DNA of 64,000 nt from Euryarchaeota archaeon UBA202 (GTDB lineage Archaea; Thermoplasmatota; E2; UBA202): positions 1 through 64,000 of the forward strand of contig DAQA01000029.1 of assembly GCA_002502685.1 (NCBI GenBank). Direction: 5' to 3'. Under the pieces are notes generated by a model. It was not told where the DNA came from and made no database searches. It saw only the letters and a program-made list of their open reading frames with translations. Positions 35,980-45,404 of this stretch are shown piece by piece (position 1 is the stretch's first letter; every line of letters begins with the position of its first letter). Made by a program: the position numbers and the translations under genes.

Positions 35980-37887
35980 ATGAAAACCAAAATCCTTGTC
36001 ATCCCGGTTTTAATAATTCTTCTGACAAGCACAATCACCCTTGCCCATAGAGACATAAATGACACACAGGAACTCTCCCTAACACACCATTTTTCACCGC
36101 CCTTAATTACAGATGATGGAAACTCGGTAAGTATCTCCATACCTGAAGCCTCCTCATGTGATTATACCCCGGGTGAGCCTCTTCTCCCTGTTCATACAGA
36201 AATACTACCTTTCCCCATAGGGACCCATATAACAAAAATCATGAGCGCCCCCAGCACCATTCATACCGTATCTCTTCCAAAACAAATACAAAAAACCCCT
36301 GATCCTTTCTCCCTCACCACACATTATCCTTCCTCAAATCCAGGCACTACAGCACCAGTCACAGCTCCCTCTCCTGTTCAATGGTATAGCTTCCATTTGG
36401 GGATTGGAAGGCATGAAAACAATCCCACTCTTTTTCTATCCCTTACCGTGTACCCCTGTCAATATAACGCTTTAACCAACGAATTATACTATATACAGGA
36501 CATAACCTTCTCTATCCAGTACACCACCCCCCAGGCCCTCCTGTCCCTTCCAGATGGCTATAATCTGCTTATCATTTCTCCTGTCCAGTTTCACACTGAC
36601 CTTCAAAATTTAGTTTCCCATAAAGAAAGCCATGGCCTTAAAACCAAACTGGTGACCACTGAAGAAATCTATACCGGTGACTATTTCCCGGTCATGGGTA
36701 GGGATGATGCAGAAAAAATCAAATATTTCATAAAAAACGCTCTTGAGGAATGGGGCATTGATTACGTGCTCTTGGTTGGAGGGTTAACCTCACAAATAAT
36801 GGGTGACACCTGGCACGCCCCCGTGAGATATTCACATCTTGTTACCACGGGTGGATATGGTGAAAAAAGCTACCTGACAGATCTTTATTTTGCAGATATA
36901 TACAAAAGTGACGACCAGGGCAACCCGGTCTTTGATGACTGGGATTCAAATGGAAATAATATATTTGCGGAATGGCCCCGGTTTGGCAGTAGGGATGAAC
37001 TAGATTTGTACCCCGATGTCTATGTCGGCCGTCTTGCCTGTCGGAATACACAGGAGGTACAAACAGTCATAGACAAAATCAAAACCTATGAAAACACACA
37101 GGATCCATCATGGTTCAAGCGATTGGTGCTCGCCGGGGGAGACACCTTTAATGATCAAACGGGACATAACTATTATGAAGGAGAAATCTCCAATCAACGG
37201 GTCTTGGAGATCCTTTCCAGCTTTGAGGCACAACGTATCTGGTATACCCTAGATAATTTTAAACAAAAAAATATTGTGGATGCCATTAGCAAGGGATGTG
37301 GATTCGTCCATCTTTCCGGTCACGGAAGCCCAGGTATGTGGATGGCTAAGGACTTCACCGATGACCCCCAGGGGGAATACCTCTTGGGTCTGGATGTCTA
37401 TCACATGCCTCAATTATCCAACAAGGACCAATACCCCATCGTGGTAATTGGAGGCTGCCATAACAGCTTGTTTAATGTCACCTTCCTGGGAAGCCTCATA
37501 GGTTGCATCAAATCACTCACTGGGTCCCCCACATGGTATTGGATGCCCATCCCTGAATGTTTTGGGTGGTGGCTGGTCAAGCAGCCCCAGGGCGGTGCCA
37601 TTGCAACTCTTGGTTGCACGGGTCTTGGTTTAGGAACAATTGGTGATTCCAACCAGGATGATATCCCTGATGCTCTCCAGTTTTTGCTAACATGGCTTGA
37701 ACTTCGTTTTTTTGAGGCATATGCACAGGACAACATTACCATGTTAGGGCACACATGGGGAACTGCCATAACTGACTATATCCATACCTTTGATTGTTAT
37801 CGGGATAAAGGAGACCAAAAAACAGTGGAAGAATGGATTCTCCTCGGTGATCCCTCCCTTATGATAGGAGGATATCCCATCTGCTAG
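35980..37887 (+). CDS. Secreted peptidase C25 (gingipain-like)
   Basis: The 635-residue product has a signal peptide (VIPVLIILLTSTITLAHRD), a propeptide-like region and a C25 domain from about residue 195 (YNLLIISPVQFHTDL). The catalytic His is in LSGHGSPGMW and the Cys in VVIGGCHNS. It is a clear paralogue of the 1203-3122 protein: GRDDAEKIKYFIKNALEEWG and VFDDWDSNGNNIFAEW are shared nearly word for word. No PKD-like domain follows. The ATG at 35980 is chosen because it opens the signal peptide and has GGTGATA upstream. Confidence 0.92.
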   Translation: MKTKILVIPVLIILLTSTITLAHRDINDTQELSLTHHFSPPLITDDGNSVSISIPEASSCDYTPGEPLLPVHTEILPFPIGTHITKIMSAPSTIHTVSLPKQIQKTPDPFSLTTHYPSSNPGTTAPVTAPSPVQWYSFHLGIGRHENNPTLFLSLTVYPCQYNALTNELYYIQDITFSIQYTTPQALLSLPDGYNLLIISPVQFHTDLQNLVSHKESHGLKTKLVTTEEIYTGDYFPVMGRDDAEKIKYFIKNALEEWGIDYVLLVGGLTSQIMGDTWHAPVRYSHLVTTGGYGEKSYLTDLYFADIYKSDDQGNPVFDDWDSNGNNIFAEWPRFGSRDELDLYPDVYVGRLACRNTQEVQTVIDKIKTYENTQDPSWFKRLVLAGGDTFNDQTGHNYYEGEISNQRVLEILSSFEAQRIWYTLDNFKQKNIVDAISKGCGFVHLSGHGSPGMWMAKDFTDDPQGEYLLGLDVYHMPQLSNKDQYPIVVIGGCHNSLFNVTFLGSLIGCIKSLTGSPTWYWMPIPECFGWWLVKQPQGGAIATLGCTGLGLGTIGDSNQDDIPDALQFLLTWLELRFFEAYAQDNITMLGHTWGTAITDYIHTFDCYRDKGDQKTVEEWILLGDPSLMIGGYPIC

Positions 37888-37921
37888 CTTGAGTTTCTGC
37901 ATTAGATCATTACTTCTCTAT

Positions 37922-37953
37922 GCAACATCAAACTTCTCCAATGCCGATGTTGC
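37922..37953 (+). terminator. Hairpin after the C25 gene
   Basis: GCAACATC (37922-37929) and GATGTTGC (37946-37953) are perfect arms with a 16-base loop, 35 bases after the C25 stop and upstream of the aIF5A gene. It may act in 3' end formation or in the aIF5A leader. Confidence 0.3.
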
Positions 37954-38052
37954 TAGAGGATGAAATAGACCAAAGATTCACACGAGTCCCCCTTTTTAAT
38001 TATTTCCTAAAAACTTATTTACTCTATTGATATTCCACTATGGGTGCTTGAA

Positions 38053-38436
38053 ATGAAACAAGTTTCTGAGGTACGCCAATTAAAGGTCAACCGGTACATT
38101 ATAATTGATGATGAACCCTGTAAAATTGTCTCCATTACCACCTCAAAGCCAGGGAAACATGGTGAGGCAAAGGCACGCATTGAAGCAATAGGGATATTTG
38201 ATGAACAAAAAAGGAGTGTTGTTCATCCTGTTCGTCATAAGGTACAGGTTCCCATCATTGATAAAAGAACAGCACAAGTTGTGGCCCTCATGGGTGACCA
38301 AGTTCAGCTCATGGATATGGATACCTATGAAACTTTTGAGATGAACATCCCGGAAGATTTCAAGGGGCAACTTAATGCTGGAGAAGAAATTCAATATCTC
38401 TCAACCCTTGGAAAAATGAAGATTACCCGGGTATGA
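38053..38436 (+). CDS. Translation initiation factor aIF5A
   Basis: The 127-residue archaeal IF5A shows IIIDDEPCKIVSITTSKPGK with the hypusine-site Lys in the PGKHGEAK loop, then an OB-fold C-terminal domain. It promotes peptide-bond formation at difficult motifs and depends on a polyamine-derived modification. The agmatinase gene overlaps its stop by four bases. An in-frame GTG at 38044 is a possible start, but the ATG at 38053 fits the family. Confidence 0.95.
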   Translation: MKQVSEVRQLKVNRYIIIDDEPCKIVSITTSKPGKHGEAKARIEAIGIFDEQKRSVVHPVRHKVQVPIIDKRTAQVVALMGDQVQLMDMDTYETFEMNIPEDFKGQLNAGEEIQYLSTLGKMKITRV

Positions 38437-39266
38437 AATTTCCCTCTTTTTTTGCTGATGCTGAAGAAAGTTTCGGCGATGCTGAGTATATTATCGTGGG
38501 GGCACCATATGAGGATGCCAGTCCCTCATTTCGAGAGGGTACACAGTCTGCCCCTGACGCCATAAGAGAGGCGTCATGGAATTTTGAAACCTACAATCTT
38601 TTTAATCACATGGACTTACAAGATATTAAGGTACATGACTTTGGTAATATCGATGATCTAGAATCACTCCGGAAACTTGTGAAGAGGGCTTTGGAGAATA
38701 AAAAGAAAATTATTACAATAGGGGGCAGCCATTCTATCACCCCTCACGTGGTGTTGCCTATTTCAATATCTTATCCCCATATGGGTGTTCTAGTCATGGA
38801 TGCCCATCTTGATTACCGGGATACCTATCAAGGCAACCCTGCAAGTCATGCCTGTGCCATAAGACGGATTTCTGAGATTGTAGGCATTGATCATGTAGCT
38901 GTTATCGGCATCAGATCTGGATGTAAAGAAGAAAAAATCAAGAGTGAAGCAGACGGCTTATCCTATTATACACCTTGTGATGTGACACGATTGAGTATAA
39001 AGAGAATTCTAAAAAAATTAGATTTTGACCATGTCTATCTAAGTATTGATATGGATGCTGTTGATCCTTCCTATGCACCCGGTGTCTCGACACCTGAGCC
39101 GTTTGGCTTATGTGCAACTGATGTCTTGCAGATCATTAGGAAGATTGCCCCAAGGGTAATAGGAATGGATATTATGGAAGTCTGTCCCTCATATGACACA
39201 GGCAATACAGCAATACTTGCGGCTAAATTCATAAGAGAATATATCACCTGGAATAATAAAAATTAA
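38433..39266 (+). CDS. speB: Agmatinase (ureohydrolase)
   Basis: A 277-residue ureohydrolase with the three manganese-binding motifs: GGSHSITPHVV, MDAHLDYRDTY and SIDMDAVDPSYAPG. It hydrolyses agmatine to putrescine and urea. In archaea the route from arginine through agmatine supplies polyamine for (deoxy)hypusine on aIF5A, which explains the four-base overlap with the aIF5A gene. It ends convergently with pdxT (overlap 39263-39266). Confidence 0.95.
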   Translation: MKFPSFFADAEESFGDAEYIIVGAPYEDASPSFREGTQSAPDAIREASWNFETYNLFNHMDLQDIKVHDFGNIDDLESLRKLVKRALENKKKIITIGGSHSITPHVVLPISISYPHMGVLVMDAHLDYRDTYQGNPASHACAIRRISEIVGIDHVAVIGIRSGCKEEKIKSEADGLSYYTPCDVTRLSIKRILKKLDFDHVYLSIDMDAVDPSYAPGVSTPEPFGLCATDVLQIIRKIAPRVIGMDIMEVCPSYDTGNTAILAAKFIREYITWNNKN

Positions 39267-39829
39267 ATCATCTCCAAAAAATATTTGTGTATCCGTACAT
39301 CCTCACCCAGTTCAGGGTGAAAGACAACCGCCAAAAAATGTTTGTCTTGAGCCATGACAATCTTGTCATCAATCCATGCAAGGGGCTGACAGTTATTCCA
39401 TACTCGACGTATTACAGGAGCGCGAATGAAAATACCGGGAAAGAATCCTTTGAATCCCTGTATTTTAAGGGGGGATTGAAATGAATATCGCTGGCGACCA
39501 AAAGCATTCCTTTCCACTTCCATATCCATGACCCCCAGTGTTTTAACCCCTTCAGTTTTCTGGGCCAATAAAATGCAGCCAGCGCATGTCCCCATAATCG
39601 GAAGAGAGGATGCCCTGGCCTCGATGTCCGTAAACAGACCTGATTTCAGTAAAAGATGGGAAATGGTGGTGCTTTCCCCCCCGGGTATAATGAGCCCATC
39701 AAGGGAAGGAAGTTTGGTTTTAACGGGGATAGCCTCCCCTTTGATGTTAAGGTCAGCCAATGCATTTTTGACAGCCTGGATGTGTTCAGTGACGGCGCCT
39801 TGAAGGGCAACTACTCCGATTTTGATCAT
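39263..39829 (-). CDS. pdxT: Pyridoxal 5'-phosphate synthase glutaminase subunit
   Basis: The 188-residue class I glutamine amidotransferase has GVVALQGAVTEHIQAV at the N-terminus, PGGESTTISHLL, the nucleophile in GTCAGCILLA and the His/Glu pair in VFHPELGEDVRIH. PdxT passes ammonia to PdxS for PLP synthesis; pdxS is not in the window. It is the last gene of trm56-HD-pdxT, each overlapping by four bases. Confidence 0.95.
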   Translation of the reverse strand: MIKIGVVALQGAVTEHIQAVKNALADLNIKGEAIPVKTKLPSLDGLIIPGGESTTISHLLLKSGLFTDIEARASSLPIMGTCAGCILLAQKTEGVKTLGVMDMEVERNAFGRQRYSFQSPLKIQGFKGFFPGIFIRAPVIRRVWNNCQPLAWIDDKIVMAQDKHFLAVVFHPELGEDVRIHKYFLEMI

Positions 39830-40344
39830 AAAAATTCATTTAGAGCACAGTGGCATAGTTTTTCTAGTTTGTTGTGTAGTTTTTTCAGTCGGTCTGCTCC
39901 CCTGTCATGGCCTTTTTTTTGAAAACGATGAATAAGAGTATTAATATCTGTAATGCCACAGAGATTATCGGCATGGGCCACGATTTCTTCTTCAAGTGTG
40001 TTGGGTATATAGTCTTTCTTAGGAAGACCAAGAGTCATTGCTTCTTCCTTGTCTATCCCGGCACCTATATGATGTTCAATCAGGGATACCACCGTGGGGG
40101 GAAATCCTTGCTGTTGGGCAATTTTTGCTCCTTCAATTGCATGACGGATTCCCTGTGTCTGGCTTCGCCCGATGTCGTGAAGGAGTGCACCCATGGCCAC
40201 AAGGTCCTTGTCGACCGTTACTCCTGCATCCTCAAGTTTTTTGACGATTTTCATGGCAATCTCATACACTCTTTGGGAATGTGTAATCACCTCTGTGGAA
40301 CATCCAGCCTCAGAGAGCATCCTGAGATATTTTTTATGGTTCAT
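39826..40344 (-). CDS. HD-domain protein (HDIG type)
   Basis: The 172-residue protein has the HD metal motif in MGALLHDIGRSQTQG (about 52-66), an upstream His in SQRVYEIAMKIV, and IEHHIGAGIDKEEA. It belongs to the archaeal HDIG proteins of about 170 residues, presumed phosphohydrolases with unknown substrate. It is translationally coupled to trm56 and pdxT. Confidence 0.88.
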   Translation of the reverse strand: MNHKKYLRMLSEAGCSTEVITHSQRVYEIAMKIVKKLEDAGVTVDKDLVAMGALLHDIGRSQTQGIRHAIEGAKIAQQQGFPPTVVSLIEHHIGAGIDKEEAMTLGLPKKDYIPNTLEEEIVAHADNLCGITDINTLIHRFQKKGHDRGADRLKKLHNKLEKLCHCALNEFL

Positions 40345-40781
40345 AGTCTTTTGGTTAATCTATCAAGAAATATGGCCAGGGCGGCAACCTCCGAATGCGG
40401 CTGGTGCCCTATGGCAACATTGAAATCAGAAAGGTGATAAAAATCTCCAGGGACTTTTTTTGATCCTACAATTACCAAGATATCCGTTGCTTTTTTTATC
40501 TCATGGACAACCTCGCCGAGTTCTGTCCCATACATGGTCAAATGAACAATAAGTCCCCTCCATTTACAAAAACATTTTCTCCATTGCACACCGGTTCTAA
40601 TCCGAAATTCTCCTCCAAAACGCTGGACAACATCAGTAATTGTGTCCTCAAGCTCCGAGCTTTTTGTATCTATGAGTATCTCTTTTGCCCCCAGGGCCCG
40701 TGCCACTAGTGCGACATGTGTTGTGATTCGTTTATCCCGGTCTGGCCGATGGCCATATCTAAAAACAGTGATGTTTACCAT
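40341..40781 (-). CDS. trm56: tRNA (cytidine(56)-2'-O)-methyltransferase aTrm56
   Basis: The 146-residue SPOUT-class protein starts VFRYGHRPDRDKRITTHVAL, the signature of the archaeal Trm56 family, and has the knot-region motifs DILVIVGSKKVPGDFYHLSD and NVAIGHQPHSEVAALAIFLD. It methylates the ribose of C56 in the T-loop of tRNAs. It is somewhat shorter than most members (about 170-200), lacking the C-terminal extension. It is first in a three-gene operon. Confidence 0.93.
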   Translation of the reverse strand: MVNITVFRYGHRPDRDKRITTHVALVARALGAKEILIDTKSSELEDTITDVVQRFGGEFRIRTGVQWRKCFCKWRGLIVHLTMYGTELGEVVHEIKKATDILVIVGSKKVPGDFYHLSDFNVAIGHQPHSEVAALAIFLDRLTKRL

Positions 40782-40948
40782 GATCTTACTTAGATGATAA
40801 AGAAAAATGAATGTTTACCCGGCTGTATTTCCTGTTTCTTCTTTTATACATGGATACATCTTGTGGATAAGATTTTTTGTTAGTTTCTTTTTGTATCATG
40901 ATTACGTATCTATAAAAAAATTATGGTTAATTCCTTGATATCCTACGG

Positions 40949-41437
40949 TTATATTTTTTCTATCATCATCCCTTTATAGACAAGGCGATCTGATCGTTTC
41001 ACGATTGCTTTGAGTTTAACCGGGGAAAGATGATATTGAATCTCCACTTCCCGTCCCATTTTTCCTGTTCCAATCCAGTCATAGATTTTTTTCTCTATTT
41101 CACTAAATTCTTTATCATCCAGGCGTGCAACGGCAAATGCATCACTGATTTTGTCAATGCTAGATACGATTCTGATGTGAAACGAGTTATAGTTTGCCCG
41201 ATATTCCTTTTTAGGTTTTTCATCTTCAGGCATAGCCCATCGTGTTTCAACAAGTTTGATTTTTTCAAAATAGGATAAAGCTTCAATGCCCTCATCACCA
41301 AATTTTTCCACTATGGAATCAATTGTTTTCCATTCTGATAAAATCTCATTAAAAACCTTCTTTTTTAAATCAGTATCAAATCCTCGTAATAGCCACACTA
41401 AATCAGTTACTTCATTAATTAGTTTAGCATGAGCCAT
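40949..41437 (-). CDS. Uncharacterised archaeal protein, probable winged-helix
   Basis: The 162-residue protein reads AHAKLINEVTDLVWLLRGFD near the start, and FNEILSEWKTIDSIVEKFGD looks like a helix-turn-helix. A small beta-rich C-terminal part (VEIQYHLSPVKLKAIVKRSD) follows. It resembles archaeal ArsR-like predicted regulators, but I cannot name the family. The ATG at 41437 (MAHAKL) is preferred to the one at 41458. Confidence 0.75.
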   Translation of the reverse strand: MAHAKLINEVTDLVWLLRGFDTDLKKKVFNEILSEWKTIDSIVEKFGDEGIEALSYFEKIKLVETRWAMPEDEKPKKEYRANYNSFHIRIVSSIDKISDAFAVARLDDKEFSEIEKKIYDWIGTGKMGREVEIQYHLSPVKLKAIVKRSDRLVYKGMMIEKI

Positions 41438-41551
41438 TATGTTGTTATCGTATATCAATTTAAAATTCTATTGGTATCCGTAATTATCTATAAAACCTGC
41501 AACACCCCCGGTTATACCCTGGGTTCCCATAACTATTTTCATGGTCATCCC

Positions 41552-41695
41552 TCATAGAGAAAAAGAAATGAATAGAATGGTAAAAAGCAGGAAAAAAACA
41601 ATCAAATAAAAATATATCAATCCAGCCAGTGCATCGTACCAAAGGATTAGCATAAGAAGGAAGGGATGTAGTGCCCCAAAAACAGATAGTTTCAA
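41552..41695 (-). CDS. Small hydrophobic membrane protein (47 aa, TTG start)
   Basis: On the minus strand a 47-codon frame from TTG encodes two hydrophobic segments (ALHPFLLMLILWY and AGLIYFYLIVFFLLFTILFI) with a single Asp between them. It overlaps a less plausible ORF in another frame. No Shine-Dalgarno is evident and no homology is recognised, so the call rests on composition. Confidence 0.35.
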   Translation of the reverse strand: MKLSVFGALHPFLLMLILWYDALAGLIYFYLIVFFLLFTILFISFSL

Positions 41696-41896
41696 TTTTT
41701 ATTTTGTCCAATTATCAAATCCAAAAAAGTGCCAATATGATAATGCCCAATATTACAAAATTACATAGAAAACAAACCGTTCTTTGGTTATCTAGTGCCC
41801 TTATCACATGTCAAGAAAAAAATATATTTACAGGATTCATGTCGCAACTGGAAATAATTAAATATAAAATCTGCCATAGATAATACAGGATTTCAT

Positions 41897-42820
41897 ATGG
41901 GAAAAGGTAAAGGGTTTGGAAAAGTCATTTTATTCAATGAACATTTTGTGGTCTATGGCATACCTTCCATTGTTTCAGCAATTGATCTAAAGACAACAGC
42001 GGTAGTGGAAAAACATACAAAAAATCAAGTGATACTAGATGATCAAAGACCTGCCACAAAAGGGTACAAAGAGGAAAAAAAGAAACACCGGAAGGAATCA
42101 CTCAATCGTATATTAAAAAAAATGGAGAAAGAAAATCATCCTTTAAAAATCACCCTGGGAGGTAACCTGGTGGCAGCAAGTGGTATTGGTGCCAGTGCAG
42201 CCTCATGTGTAGCAATTGCTCGGGCTATAAATGAGGAATTCAACATGGAGCTCACTGAAGAAGAGATTAACGCCGTAGCCTTCGAGGGCGAAAAGGGATA
42301 TCATGGATCTCCTTCAGGGGTGGATAATACCGCCGCCACCTATGGTGGTCTTATCTGGTTTAAAAAAGGGGCTCCTGATGTCATGGAACGTTTGAAGATA
42401 AAGACCCCTCTTGGGATTGTCATGGGGAATACTGGGGTGGTCGCCAATACAAAACTAGCTGTAAAAAATGTTCGCCAAAAAAAAGAGAAATATCCCTGCC
42501 TCTATGAAAAAATTTTTACCCATGCAGAACAAGTTGTTGAGCACGCAAAGGAGGCCCTCATGTCATATAATCTTACAGAGCTAGGGGAATGTATGAACAA
42601 AAATCATAGCCTTCTACAAAAAATAGCTGTATCAAATAAAAACCTGGATTTTTTGGTACAATTAGCCCGGGAAACAGGAGCCTTGGGAGCAAAATTAACA
42701 GGGGGAGGATTGGGGGGCTACATGGTGGCCTTAACTCCCGGGAGTACTCTTCAGGAAAAGGTAGCCCGAGCCATCACTCGTGAAGGATTTTATGCCCTTA
42801 AAACCCGGATAGGTGTTTAA
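41897..42820 (+). CDS. mvk: Mevalonate kinase
   Basis: The 307-residue GHMP kinase shows the N-terminal KVILFNEHFVVYGIPSIVSA, the ATP loop NLVAASGIGASAASCVAIAR, SPSGVDNTAATYGG with the catalytic Asp, and the C-terminal KLTGGGLGGYMVAL. It phosphorylates mevalonate at the 5-OH. A TATA-like AAATATAAAA lies about 30 bases upstream, which suits a nearly leaderless transcript. The next gene, a UbiD homologue, begins immediately after its stop. Confidence 0.95.
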   Translation: MGKGKGFGKVILFNEHFVVYGIPSIVSAIDLKTTAVVEKHTKNQVILDDQRPATKGYKEEKKKHRKESLNRILKKMEKENHPLKITLGGNLVAASGIGASAASCVAIARAINEEFNMELTEEEINAVAFEGEKGYHGSPSGVDNTAATYGGLIWFKKGAPDVMERLKIKTPLGIVMGNTGVVANTKLAVKNVRQKKEKYPCLYEKIFTHAEQVVEHAKEALMSYNLTELGECMNKNHSLLQKIAVSNKNLDFLVQLARETGALGAKLTGGGLGGYMVALTPGSTLQEKVARAITREGFYALKTRIGV

Positions 42821-44095
42821 ATGAATCTAGGAGATTTTGTAAAGGAACTACGTAAAAAAGATATGATAAAAACGATTCATAAAGAAGTGGACGTGCAATA
42901 TGAAATTGCAACGATATTAAAGCAACTTGATGGTACTCCTCTTTATTTTGACAAAGTAAAAGGTTTTTCAATGCCTGTTGTGGGAAATATTTGTTCCACA
43001 CGAGAATTAGTCTCTCTAGGGTTGCAAATCAAAAAAGAAGACATTATCCCTCATCTTTCACAGGCGATTGCCCATCCCCGGGATCCCGTTGTTACTCAGC
43101 CCAAGAATTATCATCAGATATCGCCTGATTTGTCAAATCTCCCTATTTTGACATATTATCCCTTCGATGGAGGCCCCTATATCGCCTCTGCAGTCATTGT
43201 TGCAGATGACGCTGATTACGGTTTAAATGCCTCATATCACCGATTGATGGTCATTGGTCATGATAAAATCGTCATGAGGATCCTCCCGCGTCATTTCCAT
43301 GAATATCTCACACGGGGTTTACAGGAATTTGCTATCTGTATTGGTAATTCCATCCCGGTTTTACTGGCATCAGCAGTGTCAACATCCATTCAGGTTAGTG
43401 AACTTAGTATAGCAAATGCATTACTTGAAGAACCCCTTATTGAGCTTGATGGCCACCGGGTTCCTGAATCCGAGATAGTGATGATCGCTGAGATGACCGA
43501 AGAGAAACATGAGGAAGGGCCTTTTTTGGACTTAACCGAAACACCAGATATTGTCAGGCAACAACAAGTAGCACAAATAAAAAAGACATATGTTAAGGAA
43601 AAACCTGTTTTTCATGCTCTTTTACCCGGGGGTCTTGAACATAAAGTTTTAATGGGAATGCCCCGGGAACCAACGATTTATAATGAGGTCAATCAGGTGT
43701 GTCATTGCAATGATGTTTTCATAACACCCGGTGGTTGCTCCTGGCTTCACGGAGTTGTAGGCATCACCAAGCATCATCCTGATGATAGCAAAAAGGCCAT
43801 AGAGGCGGCATTCAAGGGGCATAACTCCATGAAACATGTCTTTGTTGTGGATGATGACATAAACATACATGATCCCAATGAGGTTGAATGGGCAATGGCC
43901 ACCCGATTCCAGGGGGACAAAGATATGATTATTAGACAAGAAAAAGGGTCTTCCCTTGATCCATCCTCCGATCTTGAAACACGACAAACTACCAAAATTG
44001 GCTTTGATCTTACCATCCCCTGGGGTCAAGATCCTAAAAAATTTAAAAAGCCGGAATTATCGCTGGCAATCAAGGCAGATGACTACCTAGATTGA
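42821..44095 (+). CDS. UbiD-family decarboxylase, probable anhydromevalonate phosphate decarboxylase
   Basis: The 424-residue UbiD-like protein (NLGDFVKELRKKDMIKTIHK at the start, RLMVIGHDKIVMRILPRHFH, EMTEEKHEEGPFLDLTETPD with the acidic active-site residues) should need prenylated FMN. It sits between mevalonate kinase and the AcnX genes, where the archaeal modified mevalonate pathway needs this step: trans-anhydromevalonate 5-phosphate to isopentenyl phosphate. Function is inferred from family and context. UbiX is not seen here. Confidence 0.9.
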   Translation: MNLGDFVKELRKKDMIKTIHKEVDVQYEIATILKQLDGTPLYFDKVKGFSMPVVGNICSTRELVSLGLQIKKEDIIPHLSQAIAHPRDPVVTQPKNYHQISPDLSNLPILTYYPFDGGPYIASAVIVADDADYGLNASYHRLMVIGHDKIVMRILPRHFHEYLTRGLQEFAICIGNSIPVLLASAVSTSIQVSELSIANALLEEPLIELDGHRVPESEIVMIAEMTEEKHEEGPFLDLTETPDIVRQQQVAQIKKTYVKEKPVFHALLPGGLEHKVLMGMPREPTIYNEVNQVCHCNDVFITPGGCSWLHGVVGITKHHPDDSKKAIEAAFKGHNSMKHVFVVDDDINIHDPNEVEWAMATRFQGDKDMIIRQEKGSSLDPSSDLETRQTTKIGFDLTIPWGQDPKKFKKPELSLAIKADDYLD

Positions 44096-44138
44096 GCATA
44101 ATCAGGGCACCATGATCCCTGGGGGAAAAGAGAAAAGG

Positions 44139-45308
44139 ATGATGCCATGTTATGCTGTTATTGGGGCTGGCCGCCAGGGTATTGCAGCAGCCTATGATCT
44201 AGCAAAATTTGGGAAACCTGACGGTCTTATCCTTATTGATAAAAATACTGAGATCTTACGGGAGGCAACAGATCACCTCAATTCGTTACTGGGTTCATCA
44301 TTGGTTTCGTATAGTACAGCAGATGCTTCAAATATCTCCCAGCTTACCCATACCCTCAAGGGGGTTACAACCTTGATAAGTGCTGTCCCCTACACCCTTA
44401 ATCTAGGCATTACTGATGTGGCCCTTGCCAAGGGTATTAACATGTTTGACATGGGGGGAAATACATACATTGTTCAGCAACAGTTACAAAGAGATAAGGA
44501 AGCAAAAGATAGCGATATTACCCTTGTTCCTGATTGTGGCATGGGGCCAGGTATGAATATCTCCCTAGCCACCTATGCCATGTCATTAATAGATAGCCCT
44601 ACAGAAGTCTATATATGGGATGGAGGCTTACCGCAACAACCAACCCCTCCGTGGAACTATCTTTTATCCTTTAACATTGGCGGGTTAACTAATGAATATC
44701 ATGGGCATGCCTATTTCCTCAGACAAGGAACAGTTGTTAAAGTACCCTGTTTTACAGGATATGAAAAAATAGATTTTCCTCCAGTTGGGCGACTAGAGGC
44801 CTTTGTTACCTCTGGTGGCTTGTCAACTATGCCTTGGACATTTCAGGGAATACTTACAACTCTTGAAAATAAAACTCTTCGATATCCTGGACATTGGGCC
44901 TCCTTCAAAGCCTTTGCAGATCTTGGATTATTAAGCCTTACTCCTATCACGGTAGGCAAAAATCAAATTGTCCCAAGAGATCTATTCCATGCCCTATTGG
45001 AACCAAAAATTATCCAACCAATAATCCATGATATTGCCCTGATAAGAATAAACTGCCGGGGGGCCAAGAATGAAAATCCAGCCTTGGTTAATATTGAACT
45101 CATCGATTCCTATAATCACCAAACTGGCTTTATGGCTATGCAACGGGTCACTGGTTGGCATGCATCCATCTTGGCTATTCTTGCCGCTCAAGGAAAACTG
45201 CCCCCTGGAGCTATACCCGTAGAATCAGTTGCTCCGGGAGTCACTATCGTTAATGAAGCACGTAAAAGAGGATTTATCATACACGAGGAAGTTAAAACTT
45301 ATCTATAA
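44139..45308 (+). CDS. Saccharopine dehydrogenase-like NAD(P)-binding oxidoreductase
   Basis: The 389-residue protein begins CYAVIGAGRQGIAAAYDLAK, a Rossmann dinucleotide motif. It has TLISAVPYTLNLGITDVALA and DCGMGPGMNISLATYAM, typical of saccharopine-dehydrogenase/lysine-dehydrogenase-like enzymes. The substrate is not predictable. It follows the UbiD gene by about 43 bases, but no step of the mevalonate route requires it. ATGs at 44112, 44139 and 44142 are all possible starts. Confidence 0.85.
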   Translation: MMPCYAVIGAGRQGIAAAYDLAKFGKPDGLILIDKNTEILREATDHLNSLLGSSLVSYSTADASNISQLTHTLKGVTTLISAVPYTLNLGITDVALAKGINMFDMGGNTYIVQQQLQRDKEAKDSDITLVPDCGMGPGMNISLATYAMSLIDSPTEVYIWDGGLPQQPTPPWNYLLSFNIGGLTNEYHGHAYFLRQGTVVKVPCFTGYEKIDFPPVGRLEAFVTSGGLSTMPWTFQGILTTLENKTLRYPGHWASFKAFADLGLLSLTPITVGKNQIVPRDLFHALLEPKIIQPIIHDIALIRINCRGAKNENPALVNIELIDSYNHQTGFMAMQRVTGWHASILAILAAQGKLPPGAIPVESVAPGVTIVNEARKRGFIIHEEVKTYL

Positions 45309-45404
45309 CCCTTATTTTTTCTTGTGCCCCCTCCACGTTTTCTCTTTTCTTCCTTTTATGTTATCATAAATACTGATGTGGCTGTAGTAACACACTGCTG
45401 CAGA

